A stretch of DNA of 64,000 nucleotides from Ancylobacter mangrovi (GCF_024752355.1 NZ_JANTHZ010000001.1:682001-746000), one strand, 5' to 3'; counted from the stretch's first letter, positions 8,748 through 17,416 are shown. Notes: a model not told the origin generated them from the sequence alone. Translations and numbers: made by a program.

Positions 8748-9515
8748 TTGCGGACCGGTCATGTCAGCCTCATCACCGGCGGCAGCAGCGGCATCGGCCG
8801 CGGCATCGCCGAGGAGCTCGCACGGCGGGGCGGCTCGGTTGCGATCGTCGGGCGCGACGCCGGGCGCCTCGAGGAGACGCTGGGCGCGCTGCGCGCCCTC
8901 GGCCCCGGCCGCCACGAGGCGCTCGCGCTCGATGTCGGCGACCCGGAAGCCTTCGGCGCGCTCGCGACGCTGATCGCCGGTTACGGCCGCGTCGACCTCA
9001 TGCTCGCCGCGGCGGCACTGGGAGAGGGCCCGGCCGGCGGCGAACGCCTGCCGAAGGCGACGCGCGACCTGCCGCTCTCCACCTTCCAGCGCGTGATCGA
9101 CATCAACCTGCACGGCGTGTTCCTGGCGGTGAAGGCGGTGCTGCCGGCGATGATCGAGCAGGGCGACGGCGACATCGCCGCGGTCAGCTCTTCCACCACC
9201 CCGCACGGGCTTGGCGGGCGGCCGATGGCGCCGGCCTATTGCAGCTCGAAATTCGCAATCGCCGCGCTGTTCGCCACGCTGGCGGAAGAGGTGGCCGAGC
9301 ACGGCATCCGCGTGCACACGCTGTTCCCCGGGCCGGTCGAGACGCCGCTCATCGCCGACACCATGCTGCACGCCCCCTATGGCGGGCGCATCACGGCCGA
9401 CAATTTCGCCACCGCCGTGCTCGGGGCGATCGAACTCAACCGCTCGGTAGTGTTTGCCGATCCCATTATCCTGCCGGTGCCGGTGGAGCGCGGGGCTCCT
9501 CCGGCCGCAAGCTGA
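8748..9515 (+). CDS. Short-chain dehydrogenase/reductase (first of pair)
   Basis: 255 residues. It starts at TTG 8748: the Rossmann motif LITGGSSGIGRG begins only six residues later, so a later start would break the fold, and GGAG lies eight bases upstream. The active-site Ser (VSSSTTPHG) and YCSSK (YxxxK) are present, as is the NLHGVF segment before the active site. SDRs reduce carbonyls or oxidise alcohols with NAD(P)H. This one is only about 20 bases from a second SDR, and the pair may act on successive steps. Substrate not predictable from sequence. Confidence 0.85.
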   Translation: MRTGHVSLITGGSSGIGRGIAEELARRGGSVAIVGRDAGRLEETLGALRALGPGRHEALALDVGDPEAFGALATLIAGYGRVDLMLAAAALGEGPAGGERLPKATRDLPLSTFQRVIDINLHGVFLAVKAVLPAMIEQGDGDIAAVSSSTTPHGLGGRPMAPAYCSSKFAIAALFATLAEEVAEHGIRVHTLFPGPVETPLIADTMLHAPYGGRITADNFATAVLGAIELNRSVVFADPIILPVPVERGAPPAAS

Positions 9516-9534
9516 CGGTGCTTTGGAGAGTGCG

Positions 9535-10311
9535 ATGACCGACCCGCTGAACGGCAAGACCGTGATCGTCACCGGCGCGACGGGCGGCATCGGCGGCGCC
9601 TGCGTGCGCGCGCTGTTCGCGCGCGGCGCGAACGTGACCTTGGTCGACCGCAGCCCGGAGCGCCTCGCCAGCCTCGCCGCCGAGGGCGGGGAGAGATCGC
9701 TGCCGCTGGCGCTGGACGTCGCGAGCGAGGAGGACATGGCGCGCATGGCGGCCGAGACGGTGGAACGCTTCGGCGCCGTCGACGTGCTCATCTGCGCCGC
9801 CGGCATCCTGCGCACCGGGGGCCAGCCGCGCATGGTGGCGGACACCAGCTTCGAGGAGTGGAAGACCATCCTCTCGGTGAACCTCACCGGCACCTTCCTC
9901 GCCAACCGCGCGGTGCTGGGGCAGATGACGAAGCAGGGCCGGGGCGACATCGTCAACGTGTCCTCCACCTCCGGCCGGCAGGGGCGCCCGTTCGACGCGC
10001 CCTACTGCGCCTCCAAGTTCGGCGTGGTCGGCTTTTCCGAATCCCTCGCCGAAGAGGTCGGGCGCATCGGCATCCGGGTGCAGACCCTGCTGCCGGACGC
10101 GGTCGACACGCCGCTGTGGGACCAGAGCGGCACCGCCGCCATCCGTCCGCGCGAGTTGCTGACGCCTGAGCGCGTCGCCGAGGTGATCCTCTATCTGATC
10201 ACCCTGCCGCGCGACACCTACCTGCTCAACCCCACGCTCTATCCCTCGCGCCAGCGGGCCCGGCGCAAGCCGGCCTCCCCCGCCGCCGCCAATCGTGAAA
10301 CGGTGAGCTGA
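9535..10311 (+). CDS. Short-chain dehydrogenase/reductase (second of pair)
   Basis: 258 residues from ATG 9535, preceded by a GGAGAG site. It carries TGATGGIGG for cofactor binding, the catalytic Ser in VNVSSTSGR and YCASK. It resembles FabG-like 3-ketoacyl reductases in layout, which would suit a locus with an acyl carrier protein, but the family is too broad for a firm call. Its stop overlaps the next start (TGATG), indicating coupled translation with the propeller-like gene. Confidence 0.87.
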   Translation: MTDPLNGKTVIVTGATGGIGGACVRALFARGANVTLVDRSPERLASLAAEGGERSLPLALDVASEEDMARMAAETVERFGAVDVLICAAGILRTGGQPRMVADTSFEEWKTILSVNLTGTFLANRAVLGQMTKQGRGDIVNVSSTSGRQGRPFDAPYCASKFGVVGFSESLAEEVGRIGIRVQTLLPDAVDTPLWDQSGTAAIRPRELLTPERVAEVILYLITLPRDTYLLNPTLYPSRQRARRKPASPAAANRETVS

Positions 10312-11813
10312 TGCTGGCCCCCGAATTCCCGCACGGACCCGCGCCGCTGCCGGGCCTGTCGCGCGCCGACTTCGCCTGCGTGGGCAAGGGCGGCCTCGGC
10401 GACGGGCACAACAACTACGCCCACTCCATGGAGTGGTTCAACGGCAAGCTCTATCTCGGCACCACGCGCTCGAACCTGTGCATGCTGCGCATGCAGTCCT
10501 CCTACTCCGACATTCCCTTCACCACCTGGCCGGTGGAATGCCCGGAGACGATGGACGAGCTCTACAAGCTCGACCGCCGCGCGCAGATCTGGTGCTACGA
10601 CCCGGCGACGCAGGCGTGGGAGATGGTGTTCCGCGCGCCGATGGTGGACGGCATCGGCGGCGCCAAGGTGCCGCGCGAGATCGGCTACCGCTCGATGCAG
10701 ATCTTCCAGGGCGCGCACGACCCCGCCCCCGCGCTCTATGTCTCGGCCTGGGCGCCGGGCCGGGCGCCGGGCGGGCTCATCATGCGCAGCTTCGACGGGC
10801 GCCATTTCGAGCAGGTCTCGCGCTACGGCATATTGGAGAACGCGCCGATCTCCACCACGCGCTGCCTCACCGCCTTCAAGGGCCGCATGTTCTTCTCGCC
10901 CACCGCGAAGCGCGGCACGGACGGGGCGCAGCAGAACACGACCGGCCTGCCGGTGGTGTTCGAATCCGCCGACCCCGCCTCCGACCTCTGGATCGAGGCG
11001 AGCGAGTTCGGCTTCGGCGACGCCGGCAATCTCGGCATCTTCACCCTGTGCGCGGAAGGCGACCGGCTCTATGCCGGCACCTTCAACCTCGACGGCTTCC
11101 AGGTCTGGGCCAGCGACTGCGAGGGCAAGCCGCCCTATCGCTGGACCCGGCTGATCGACAAGGGCGGCCATCGCGGCGCGCTCAACCAGGCGGTGGCCTC
11201 GATGACCGGCTTCAAAGGCGCGGTCTATGTCGGCTCCGGCATCCAGGGCGGAGGCTATGACCGCGTGAACGGCGTCGGACCGGCGGGATCGGAGCTGATC
11301 CGCATCAACCCGGACGATAGCTGGGACCTCATCGTCGGCGAGCCGCGCGATACGCCGGAGGGACGGCGCGAACCGCTCAGCCTGATGCGCTCGGGCTTCG
11401 GCAACCTGTTCAACGGCTATTTCTGGACGCTCACCGCGCATCAGGACTGGCTGTATCTGGGCACCTATGACTGGACCGTCACGCTGCGCTGGACCGAGGG
11501 CGACGCGGCGCCGGCGCGCGTGCAGCGCCTGTTCCAGATAATGACCCGCGAGCAACTCATCGCCCATGAGGGCGGCGCGGACCTGTGGCGCTCCAGCGAC
11601 GGCGACAACTGGCTGCCGGTCACCCGCAAGGGCTTCGACAACCCGTATAATTTCGGCGTCCGCAACCTTGTGTCGTCGGAGGCGGGGCTGTTCGTGGGCA
11701 TCGCCAACGTGTTCGGCCCCCGCGTCGCGGTGCGGCGCGGCGAGCGCTGGGAATATGAGGACAACCCGGACGGCGGGCTGGAGGTCTGGCTGGGCAGCAA
11801 GGTCGGGACCTGA
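10311..11813 (+). CDS. Propeller-like protein of unknown function
   Basis: 500 residues with no recognised catalytic family. Several segments repeat a propeller-blade pattern, an aromatic or hydrophobic residue then LGT/AGT/VGS and a turn: LYLGTTRSN, LYAGTFNLDG, VYVGSGIQ, LYLGTYDW and LFVGIANVFG. The N-terminal third holds a conserved-looking GDGHNNYAHSMEWFNG stretch. No signal peptide is visible. Overlaps of the TGATG type join it to both neighbours, so it is translated in a tight block with an SDR and an esterase. It could be a binding subunit or an enzyme such as a lactonase or lyase; both are guesses. Confidence 0.75.
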   Translation: MLAPEFPHGPAPLPGLSRADFACVGKGGLGDGHNNYAHSMEWFNGKLYLGTTRSNLCMLRMQSSYSDIPFTTWPVECPETMDELYKLDRRAQIWCYDPATQAWEMVFRAPMVDGIGGAKVPREIGYRSMQIFQGAHDPAPALYVSAWAPGRAPGGLIMRSFDGRHFEQVSRYGILENAPISTTRCLTAFKGRMFFSPTAKRGTDGAQQNTTGLPVVFESADPASDLWIEASEFGFGDAGNLGIFTLCAEGDRLYAGTFNLDGFQVWASDCEGKPPYRWTRLIDKGGHRGALNQAVASMTGFKGAVYVGSGIQGGGYDRVNGVGPAGSELIRINPDDSWDLIVGEPRDTPEGRREPLSLMRSGFGNLFNGYFWTLTAHQDWLYLGTYDWTVTLRWTEGDAAPARVQRLFQIMTREQLIAHEGGADLWRSSDGDNWLPVTRKGFDNPYNFGVRNLVSSEAGLFVGIANVFGPRVAVRRGERWEYEDNPDGGLEVWLGSKVGT

Positions 11814-12778
11814 TGCGCGGCCACGTCATCCTCGTCCTGCTGCTGATCCTCGTCCTGTTCCTGTGGCTGCGCCGGCGCCAGCGCCTCGGCCGACCGATCC
11901 TCCTGCCCCGCTTCGGGCGCCGGCCGCACACGCTCGCCGTCCTCGTCGGAGGCACGAGGCGCGTTGCCCAGATCTACCGCCCGCGGGCCAGCGCCGGCGC
12001 GCCGCTGCTGCTGTGCTTCCATGGCGGGCTCGGCCGGATCGACCGCTTCGCGCGCGGCAGCGGGCTGGTGGACCGGGGGCTGGAGCGCGGCTGCGTGGTC
12101 GCCTTCCCCTCCGCGCCGACCGGCTGGGTCGACGGGAGGCCCGAGCTCGGGGAAAGCGCCGAGGACCTCGATTTCGTCGAGGCGCTGGTCGACAGGCTCG
12201 CCGCCGAGATGCACATCGACCGGGCGCGGGTGTTCGCCATCGGCGTCTCGAACGGGGGGATGTTCGTCGAGCGCCTCGCGGCCGAGCGCCCGCATCTGCT
12301 GGCGGGCGCGGCCGCCGTCATCGCCTCGGTGCCGGTGCGCATGGCGAGGCCGGTCGCCGACGGCCCGCCCCTGCCCTTCGTCCTCGTCTGCGACCGCAAC
12401 GACCAGATCATGCCCTGGCATGGCGGGCAGATCCTGCGCGGGCAGAACCGGGGCCATGGCGGCGAGGTGATCCCGGTGGAGGACGCGCTGGCGCTGTGGG
12501 TCGAGCGCAACCGCGCGGTGCCCGCCGGCGCACCGCTGCGCATTCCCGGGCCCGACGGCCATTTCGCCGAGATGGTGGATTTCAGCCCCGGCCCGGGCGG
12601 CGCGCCGCTGCGCTTCGTCGCCGTCAGCGGCGAGGGCCACCGCTGGCCGCGCTGGCCGTCCGGGCGCGGCGCACGCGGCTTCGACGCCGGCGAGGTCGCG
12701 CTCGACTTTCTCGCCCAAGCCGCCGCGGACGCGCCCGGCACGGGCGGCCTCGACGATCCGCTATCCGCCAGAGCCTAG
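11813..12778 (+). CDS. Membrane-anchored esterase of the PHB depolymerase/LpqC type
   Basis: 321 residues. An N-terminal hydrophobic helix (about residues 3-19, followed by RRRQR) should anchor it in the inner membrane. The alpha/beta hydrolase domain has FHGGLGRIDR, the nucleophile elbow GVSNGGMF, CDRNDQIMPWHGG with the likely catalytic Asp, and GEGHRWP with the His. This combination is typical of poly(3-hydroxyalkanoate) depolymerase and feruloyl-esterase-like LpqC proteins, often secreted. It is coupled to the propeller-like gene by a TGATG overlap. The substrate could be the product of this locus rather than PHB. Confidence 0.8.
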   Translation: MRGHVILVLLLILVLFLWLRRRQRLGRPILLPRFGRRPHTLAVLVGGTRRVAQIYRPRASAGAPLLLCFHGGLGRIDRFARGSGLVDRGLERGCVVAFPSAPTGWVDGRPELGESAEDLDFVEALVDRLAAEMHIDRARVFAIGVSNGGMFVERLAAERPHLLAGAAAVIASVPVRMARPVADGPPLPFVLVCDRNDQIMPWHGGQILRGQNRGHGGEVIPVEDALALWVERNRAVPAGAPLRIPGPDGHFAEMVDFSPGPGGAPLRFVAVSGEGHRWPRWPSGRGARGFDAGEVALDFLAQAAADAPGTGGLDDPLSARA

Positions 12779-12793
12779 CCAGGGGGCAGTCTC

Positions 12794-13675
12794 ATGAGCA
12801 CGTCCATGGTCGACACGACCTACGAATCCTACGCCAACCTGCCCGAATACGTGTCGGTCAATCAGGTCCTCATCGACCAGATCGACCTTCAGGGCGTGCG
12901 CCGCGTGGCCGATCTCGCCTGCGGCACCGGCCTGCTCTCCGGGCTGCTGCTCGACCGGAAGCCGGGCCTCGCCATCTGCGGCGTCGACCTCGATCCCGAG
13001 CAGACCGGCATCGCCGCGCGCACCTTCGCCGCGCGCGGGCGCCTGCTGCCCGATCTCGACGCCTTTCGCGCCGAGGGGGCGCAGGGCGCCTGCTTCCTGA
13101 CCCGGAGCGCGGACGAGCTGCCGCTCGCGGACGGCGAGGTCGATTTGGTGATGATCGGCAACGCCATCCACCTGATGCCCGACAAGGACAAGTTCCTCGC
13201 CGAAGTGGCCCGCATCCTGCGGCCCGGCGGCGCGTTCATCTTCAACTCGCTGTTCTATGTCGGCACCTTCCCGGAAGGCAGCGAGCCGGTCTACACCGAG
13301 TGGCTGAAGCAGTCCGCCATCATTCTCGACGAGAAGAACCGCGCCCGCATCGCGGCCGGCGAGCCGCCCATCCCGCGCAAGCGGGGCGGCGGCGGGCGGG
13401 CCTTCGCCAAGGGCTGGCTCTCGCCCGAGGGCTGGGCCGAGAAGGTGGAGGCGGCGGGCATGAGCGTCACCAGCGTCGGACGCAGCGAATCCGTCATCTC
13501 GCGCAGCGGGCTCCAGCTCATCGGGGCCTATGGCGGGCTCGCCGAGGTGCTGATGAGCGGCTATCCGGTCGACATCGCCGCCGCCTGCCTGTTCGAGGGC
13601 GTCGACCGCGCCTTCGACGAGATGGGCATCGAATCGGTACCAAGGTACTGGATGGAAATGAAGGCGCGGCGCTGA
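12794..13675 (+). CDS. Class I SAM-dependent methyltransferase
   Basis: 293 residues starting 15 bases after the esterase gene, with GGGGGCAG ahead of the ATG. SAM motif I is VADLACGTGLLSG near residue 40, with the acidic residue of motif II in GVDLDPEQ. A motif IV-like GEVDLVMIGNAIHLMP and LRPGGAFIFN complete the fold. The order resembles UbiE/type 11 methyltransferases acting on small molecules. It is the last gene of the compact run that starts at 6143. A hairpin follows the stop. Confidence 0.85.
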   Translation: MSTSMVDTTYESYANLPEYVSVNQVLIDQIDLQGVRRVADLACGTGLLSGLLLDRKPGLAICGVDLDPEQTGIAARTFAARGRLLPDLDAFRAEGAQGACFLTRSADELPLADGEVDLVMIGNAIHLMPDKDKFLAEVARILRPGGAFIFNSLFYVGTFPEGSEPVYTEWLKQSAIILDEKNRARIAAGEPPIPRKRGGGGRAFAKGWLSPEGWAEKVEAAGMSVTSVGRSESVISRSGLQLIGAYGGLAEVLMSGYPVDIAAACLFEGVDRAFDEMGIESVPRYWMEMKARR

Positions 13676-14124
13676 CCCCGCCGCCGGCAACGCCCGCCAC
13701 CCGTCCGGCGGCAGGCGCCTTCCTTTCAGTCAACGCGCTCCCACCGGCAAGCAGCGGGGGCGCTCGAGGACTTCGTGACACTTTTTCCGGGCTACGGCCA
13801 AAGAAAAGCCCAACGCTGAAACCGCGCCGACGTAGCGTGGCACCATTGGCGCGCTTTGTTTTCATCCTGCCGCGAAATTCTTCGAAGGCAGGGTGGCCGG
13901 CCGTTGCAGAGCCGGCTTGTCGAATACCGATCGGTACCTCTTTAGACGAATTCGCCGGCCCGGAAACTCTGCCGCAGCAGCTCCCGATTGCGCCGGTGGG
14001 ACGAAATGCTAGAGTTTCCTCTGCGCCACCGGAACGCCCCGTGACGCCTGCGTTCGGACCGGAAGAGGGCGGAGCCTGCCCGATATTCGCTCTGCCCCGG
14101 CCGGTCTGACATCGGAGCATTCGC
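13676..14124. other. 449-base spacer with a terminator-like hairpin
   Basis: A GCCGCCGG/CCGGCGGC hairpin (13680-13712) just after the methyltransferase stop, followed by a pyrimidine-rich CCTTCCTTTC, may end that transcript. The rest holds no convincing gene. It is less GC-rich than its neighbours in places (about 13780-13960) and presumably carries the promoter for the secreted protein at 14125. Confidence 0.4.
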
Positions 14125-14469
14125 ATGCGAGCGACGTTCCCGGCGTTCCTGCTCTCGGTCGTGCTGGCCATCACCTCGTCGCCCGGCGCGCACGCGCAGT
14201 CGGCGCCGCGCATCGAACTGCGTGCCGGCGGGCTCAATCACTGTTGCGACCTCTACGTCCCGCCCGGCCGCGGCGGGTTCACCTCGCCGGACGTCATCCG
14301 GCGCGTCAGCGGCTATCAGAGCCTACCGTGGCGCGAGGGGTTTATGGACGGCATCATGATCGGCACCGGGAATTTCGGCGCCGAGCAACCGGTGTGGAAC
14401 GCGGGCGGCGGCTGCGCCTCAGCCATGCACAACAACGCGAACGAGCGCGCCCATGTGCACGCCGCGTGA
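14125..14469 (+). CDS. Small secreted protein, possibly a truncated gene
   Basis: 114 residues with a clear Sec signal peptide (basic start, hydrophobic LLSVVLAITSS, cleavage after AHA about residue 24). The mature part has a CC pair (NHCCDLYV), a further Cys (GGGCAS) and a Gly/Asn-rich end. I recognise no family. The frame stops at 14469, while coding-like sequence resumes in another frame (about 14590-14765), so the gene may be the front half of a frameshifted longer protein. It lies between the methyltransferase and acyl carrier protein genes. Confidence 0.5.
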   Translation: MRATFPAFLLSVVLAITSSPGAHAQSAPRIELRAGGLNHCCDLYVPPGRGGFTSPDVIRRVSGYQSLPWREGFMDGIMIGTGNFGAEQPVWNAGGGCASAMHNNANERAHVHAA

Positions 14470-14924
14470 CGCTGCCGTTGGACTGGGCTGTGCACTCGCG
14501 GTTCGGCGGGGAGCGCGCATCGAATACGGCGCTCGCCGCTACCGCCGCGGCGTGGGAGTTTCCGAGGATTTTCAGGAAGCAGGCCGAGGGCTGGAAATGG
14601 CGGGCATCGTGACGGGGACCGACACCGGCCGCGACCCCACATACGACATCCAGCTCATGGCGGATGGCGGGACGCTGGTGGTCGCCTATCTCAACGCCGG
14701 CGACCGGGTGATCTCCGCCGAATACGACTACGACACCGGCGCCAACAGCTGGGCCCGAGCCCGCGCCAGCGCGGCGGATGTCACGCGGGATCGGAATGAA
14801 AGTTGCTTGCGCCAACCGAATGCTTCCGCAACCGTCGCCCGGGCACCGAGGCGGTCGGCGCGTATTGGGACTTGCCGCAACTGGCAGCGGGTGCCGGCGC
14901 GGCCTGATGGGGGGGTAATGGATC
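14470..14924 (+). pseudogene. Possible decayed 3' part of the secreted-protein gene
   Basis: About 455 bases with no clean gene. One frame, different from that of the gene ending at 14469, has a stretch with protein-like composition at about 14636-14760 (for example DIQLMADGGTLVVAYLNAG followed by an acidic Tyr-rich segment) but no good start, and it becomes random-looking after about 14770. This could be the original C-terminus after a frameshift, or chance. The final 20 bases supply the G-rich ribosome binding site of the acyl carrier protein gene. Confidence 0.25.
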
Positions 14925-15218
14925 ATGAGTCTTGCGACGCGTAGCGATGTCGAGGGGGCCGTCATAAATGTCGCCAACGACATGGTCGCCGGCTGGGATA
15001 TCGAATTGCCGAACGGCATCAATGCCGAGACCCGGCTGATGGAGGACCTGTCCTTCGAGTCGATCGATGTCGTGCAGTTCGCGGTCGCCATCGAGCAGGC
15101 GGTCGACCGCAAGGGGCTGCCGTTCGAGAAGCTGTTCATGAAGGACGGCGAATATGTCGACGACGTTGAGCTGCGCGAGGTGAGCGAGTTCCTGTGCAGG
15201 GAGTTGGGCGTGCACTGA
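14925..15218 (+). CDS. Acyl carrier protein
   Basis: 97 residues. The motif DLSFESIDVVQF (41-52) matches the phosphopantetheine attachment site of carrier proteins, with Ser46 as the expected modified residue, then the helix-rich second half ending SEFLCRELGVH. Length and acidity fit a stand-alone ACP. A run of G residues upstream of the ATG is the ribosome binding site. It is not next to fatty-acid synthase genes, so it is probably a dedicated carrier for a specialised acyl group. With two SDRs, two hydrolases and a methyltransferase on the same strand, it may belong to their pathway. No ketosynthase or acyl ligase is present in the window. Confidence 0.85.
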   Translation: MSLATRSDVEGAVINVANDMVAGWDIELPNGINAETRLMEDLSFESIDVVQFAVAIEQAVDRKGLPFEKLFMKDGEYVDDVELREVSEFLCRELGVH

Positions 15219-15390
15219 GCTGGGCGCGCACTGAACCGCTCGACATGCCGGCCGGATGAGGGCGCCCCCGGGGCGCCATCACGCGACCATAATCGATGCC
15301 CTGAATGACGCTGCGAGACCTTGCTGGCGGGCGCGGGAACCGGGCTCGCCTCTTCACGTTTCCTTTGCGTCACGACCGTTGGAGACCGCG

Positions 15391-15651
15391 ATGAGGCATT
15401 CAGTCATGATCGGTGCGCTGCTGGGCGGCCTTGTTCTGGCCGGCTCCGCGTCGGCGCAGGACGCGATGTCGCCGGAGATGAAGCAGCTCTTCGTGCAGAA
15501 CTGCCGTCAGGACCTCGCCACCTACTGCTCGGGCGTGCAACCCGGCAACGGCGCGGTCAAGGGCTGCATCCGCGACAATTTCCGCAGCTTTTCCCAGCCC
15601 TGCAAATCGGCGCTGCGGCAGATGATGGCGCAGCGCTCGCAGCAGCAATAG
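15391..15651 (+). CDS. Small secreted cysteine-rich-repeat protein
   Basis: 86 residues from an ATG with TTGGAG seven bases upstream. The signal peptide (MRHSVMIGALLGGLVLAGSASA) is followed by a mature domain with four Cys in the pattern seen in GLG1-type cysteine-rich repeats: NCRQDLATYCSG, then KGCIRDNFR and QPCKSAL. These repeats are common in small periplasmic proteins of Rhizobiales; function unknown. A 10-bp hairpin (15674-15699) follows the stop. Confidence 0.75.
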   Translation: MRHSVMIGALLGGLVLAGSASAQDAMSPEMKQLFVQNCRQDLATYCSGVQPGNGAVKGCIRDNFRSFSQPCKSALRQMMAQRSQQQ

Positions 15652-15673
15652 CGAGGCCGCCCGGGCGCTTCCG

Positions 15674-15699
15674 GATCGCCGCCACTCGCGGCGGCGATC
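15674..15699 (+). terminator. Stem-loop after the cysteine-rich protein gene
   Basis: GATCGCCGCC pairs perfectly with GGCGGCGATC around a six-base loop, 23 bases after the stop codon at 15651. There is no T-tract, so it may stabilise the 3' end or act with Rho rather than end transcription alone. Confidence 0.4.
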
Positions 15700-15950
15700 G
15701 CGTGGGCGCGTGACGGCGGGAAGAGCGCGCGACCGGCGCGGCAGATGTCGCTCGGGTGCGCTATCGGCTGGCTGCTCGACGGGCAAGCCGGATGACCGGC
15801 TGTCCGGCTTCAGGCCGCTGCACGGATGCAGGCCGCGCCGAGGCGGCGACCGCCCTTTCTTCACGCGGACGGAAAGGCTCCGTTCAGGAAGCGCGCCCTT
15901 CCGCGCCTGCCTTGCCGTCCCCCGATCCGCCTCGATGCGCCCTCACCCCA

Positions 15951-17369
15951 TCAAAGCCCCCGCCGGGCGGGCGCGTAGAAGCTCTCCGACATGTCGGTCT
16001 CGTTCAGCGTGAAATGGTGGTCGGTCGGCGGCTGGGCGCGCTGGCCGCAGTCGAGCCGCGGGCAGATGCGGCAGCCCACGCCGATCGGCACCGCCTGCGA
16101 GGGGTCCGACAGGTCCATGCCGTCCGAATAGATCATCGCCCCGGCATGGCTGATGTGGCAACCGAGCCCGATGGAGAGATGCCGGCGCGGCGCGTTGTAG
16201 CGGTAGCCACCCTTGGTGATCGAGCGCGCGATGCAGAAATAGCGCTGGCCCTCGGGCATCTGGCTGATCTGCACGTTGATGCGCTCGGGATGCAGGAAGG
16301 CGGAGTAGACGTTCCAGCGCGGGCAGGCGCCGGAATGGCGCGAGATGTGGATCCCCGACAGCGAGAAGCGCTTGGAGATGTTGCCGGCGATATCGGTGCG
16401 CACCAGGTGCAGCGGAACGCCGCTCAGCCCGGGGCGCTGCAGCGTGGTCATGCGGTGGCACACCTGCTCGAAGCTGGTGCGGAAGCGGCGCTGGATGCGC
16501 TCGATGTCGTAGCGCGTCTCCTGGCAGGCGCGCAGGAACGGCTCGTAGGGCATCACCAGCGCGGCGGCGAAGTAGCTCGCCAGCGCGTTGCGGGTGAGCA
16601 CCGGCGCGTCGGCGGAAAGGTTGCCGCTCTCGATCAGCTGCTCGATCTCGCGCGAGGCGGCGAGCAGGCCGAGCTGGTGGGCGACGGCGAAGAGCGCGGA
16701 TTCGGGCGGCAGCACGTCGGCGGTGATGAGTTCGCGCCCATTGGCGTCGTGGCGCCGGGCGATCCCCGCCGGCAGCGAGGCGGCGTGCCAGTTCAGGCCG
16801 AACACGTTGAAGAGATAGGTCTTCAGCCCGTACTCGAAGGAATCCGAGGCGCTGTCGATGTCATGGCGCACCCGCTCGGCCGCCGCCTCCAGCGTCGGAA
16901 AATAGTTGGCGTTCTCCTGGATGAAGTCGGACACCGCGTCGGTCGCCGGGTGATAGCCGGTCTCCTCGTCCTCGACCGCCGGCGCACCGGTGCGGCGGGC
17001 GTCGCGCAGGGTCTTGTACTGGTCGAAAAGGCGCACCACGGCACGCCCGACCGTCGGGTTGGAGGCGGCGAGGTCGCGTATGTCCTGATTGGTCAGGGCG
17101 TGCTCGGCGAACACATCGTCGCTGAACAGCTCCATCAGGTCGCCGACGAGACGGGACTCGTCATTCTCCACCAGTTCGCCCGGCTCGATACCGAAATAGC
17201 CCGCGAGCTTCATCAGCAGCGGCACGGTGATGCGCCGGCGATTGTGCTCTATCAGGTTGAGATAGCTCGCGGAAATGCCCAGCGCGCTCGCAAGGTCGGC
17301 CTGCGAGATGCGCCTGGCCCGTCGCAGCCTCTGCACCCGGCTGCCGATGCGCGGCTCCATGGCGGACAT
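15951..17369 (-). CDS. XRE-family regulator of the ScfR/RamB type (glyoxylate/short-chain acyl control)
   Basis: 472 residues, usual length for this family. An N-terminal helix-turn-helix (about 7-62, with QADLASALGISASYLNLIE) is followed by a domain related to IrrE/M78 peptidases in which the zinc motif is degenerate (AHQLGL). The C-terminal domain has GLGCHISHAG and a Cys cluster GVGCRICPRLDC. RamB in Actinobacteria and ScfR in alphaproteobacteria have this architecture and control isocitrate lyase and acetate/propionate genes. It is divergent from the genes leading to aceA, and the intervening DNA carries two AT-rich inverted repeats, which fits control of aceA and itself. The start at 17369 has AAAGGAG seven bases upstream. 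Confidence 0.85.
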   Translation of the reverse strand: MSAMEPRIGSRVQRLRRARRISQADLASALGISASYLNLIEHNRRRITVPLLMKLAGYFGIEPGELVENDESRLVGDLMELFSDDVFAEHALTNQDIRDLAASNPTVGRAVVRLFDQYKTLRDARRTGAPAVEDEETGYHPATDAVSDFIQENANYFPTLEAAAERVRHDIDSASDSFEYGLKTYLFNVFGLNWHAASLPAGIARRHDANGRELITADVLPPESALFAVAHQLGLLAASREIEQLIESGNLSADAPVLTRNALASYFAAALVMPYEPFLRACQETRYDIERIQRRFRTSFEQVCHRMTTLQRPGLSGVPLHLVRTDIAGNISKRFSLSGIHISRHSGACPRWNVYSAFLHPERINVQISQMPEGQRYFCIARSITKGGYRYNAPRRHLSIGLGCHISHAGAMIYSDGMDLSDPSQAVPIGVGCRICPRLDCGQRAQPPTDHHFTLNETDMSESFYAPARRGL

Positions 17370-17382
17370 TGCCCGCTCCTTT

Positions 17383-17416
17383 GCTCGGTTTACAAAACAG
17401 CTCGGTAAACTTTACA
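17383..17416. promoter_or_regulatory. Tandem 17-bp operator candidate between regulator and aceA-side genes
   Basis: Two 17-base units (17383-17399 and 17400-17416) both begin GCTCGGT and each holds an inverted repeat: GTTT-ACA-AAAC and GTAAA-C-TTTAC. As I recall, the RamB site in Corynebacterium resembles AANTTTGCAAA, and AACTTTACAAG is close to it. A weaker related sequence, GTGAAATCTTTAC, lies at 17473-17485. The site sits 13 bases upstream of the regulator start, so autoregulation is likely. Confidence 0.6.
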
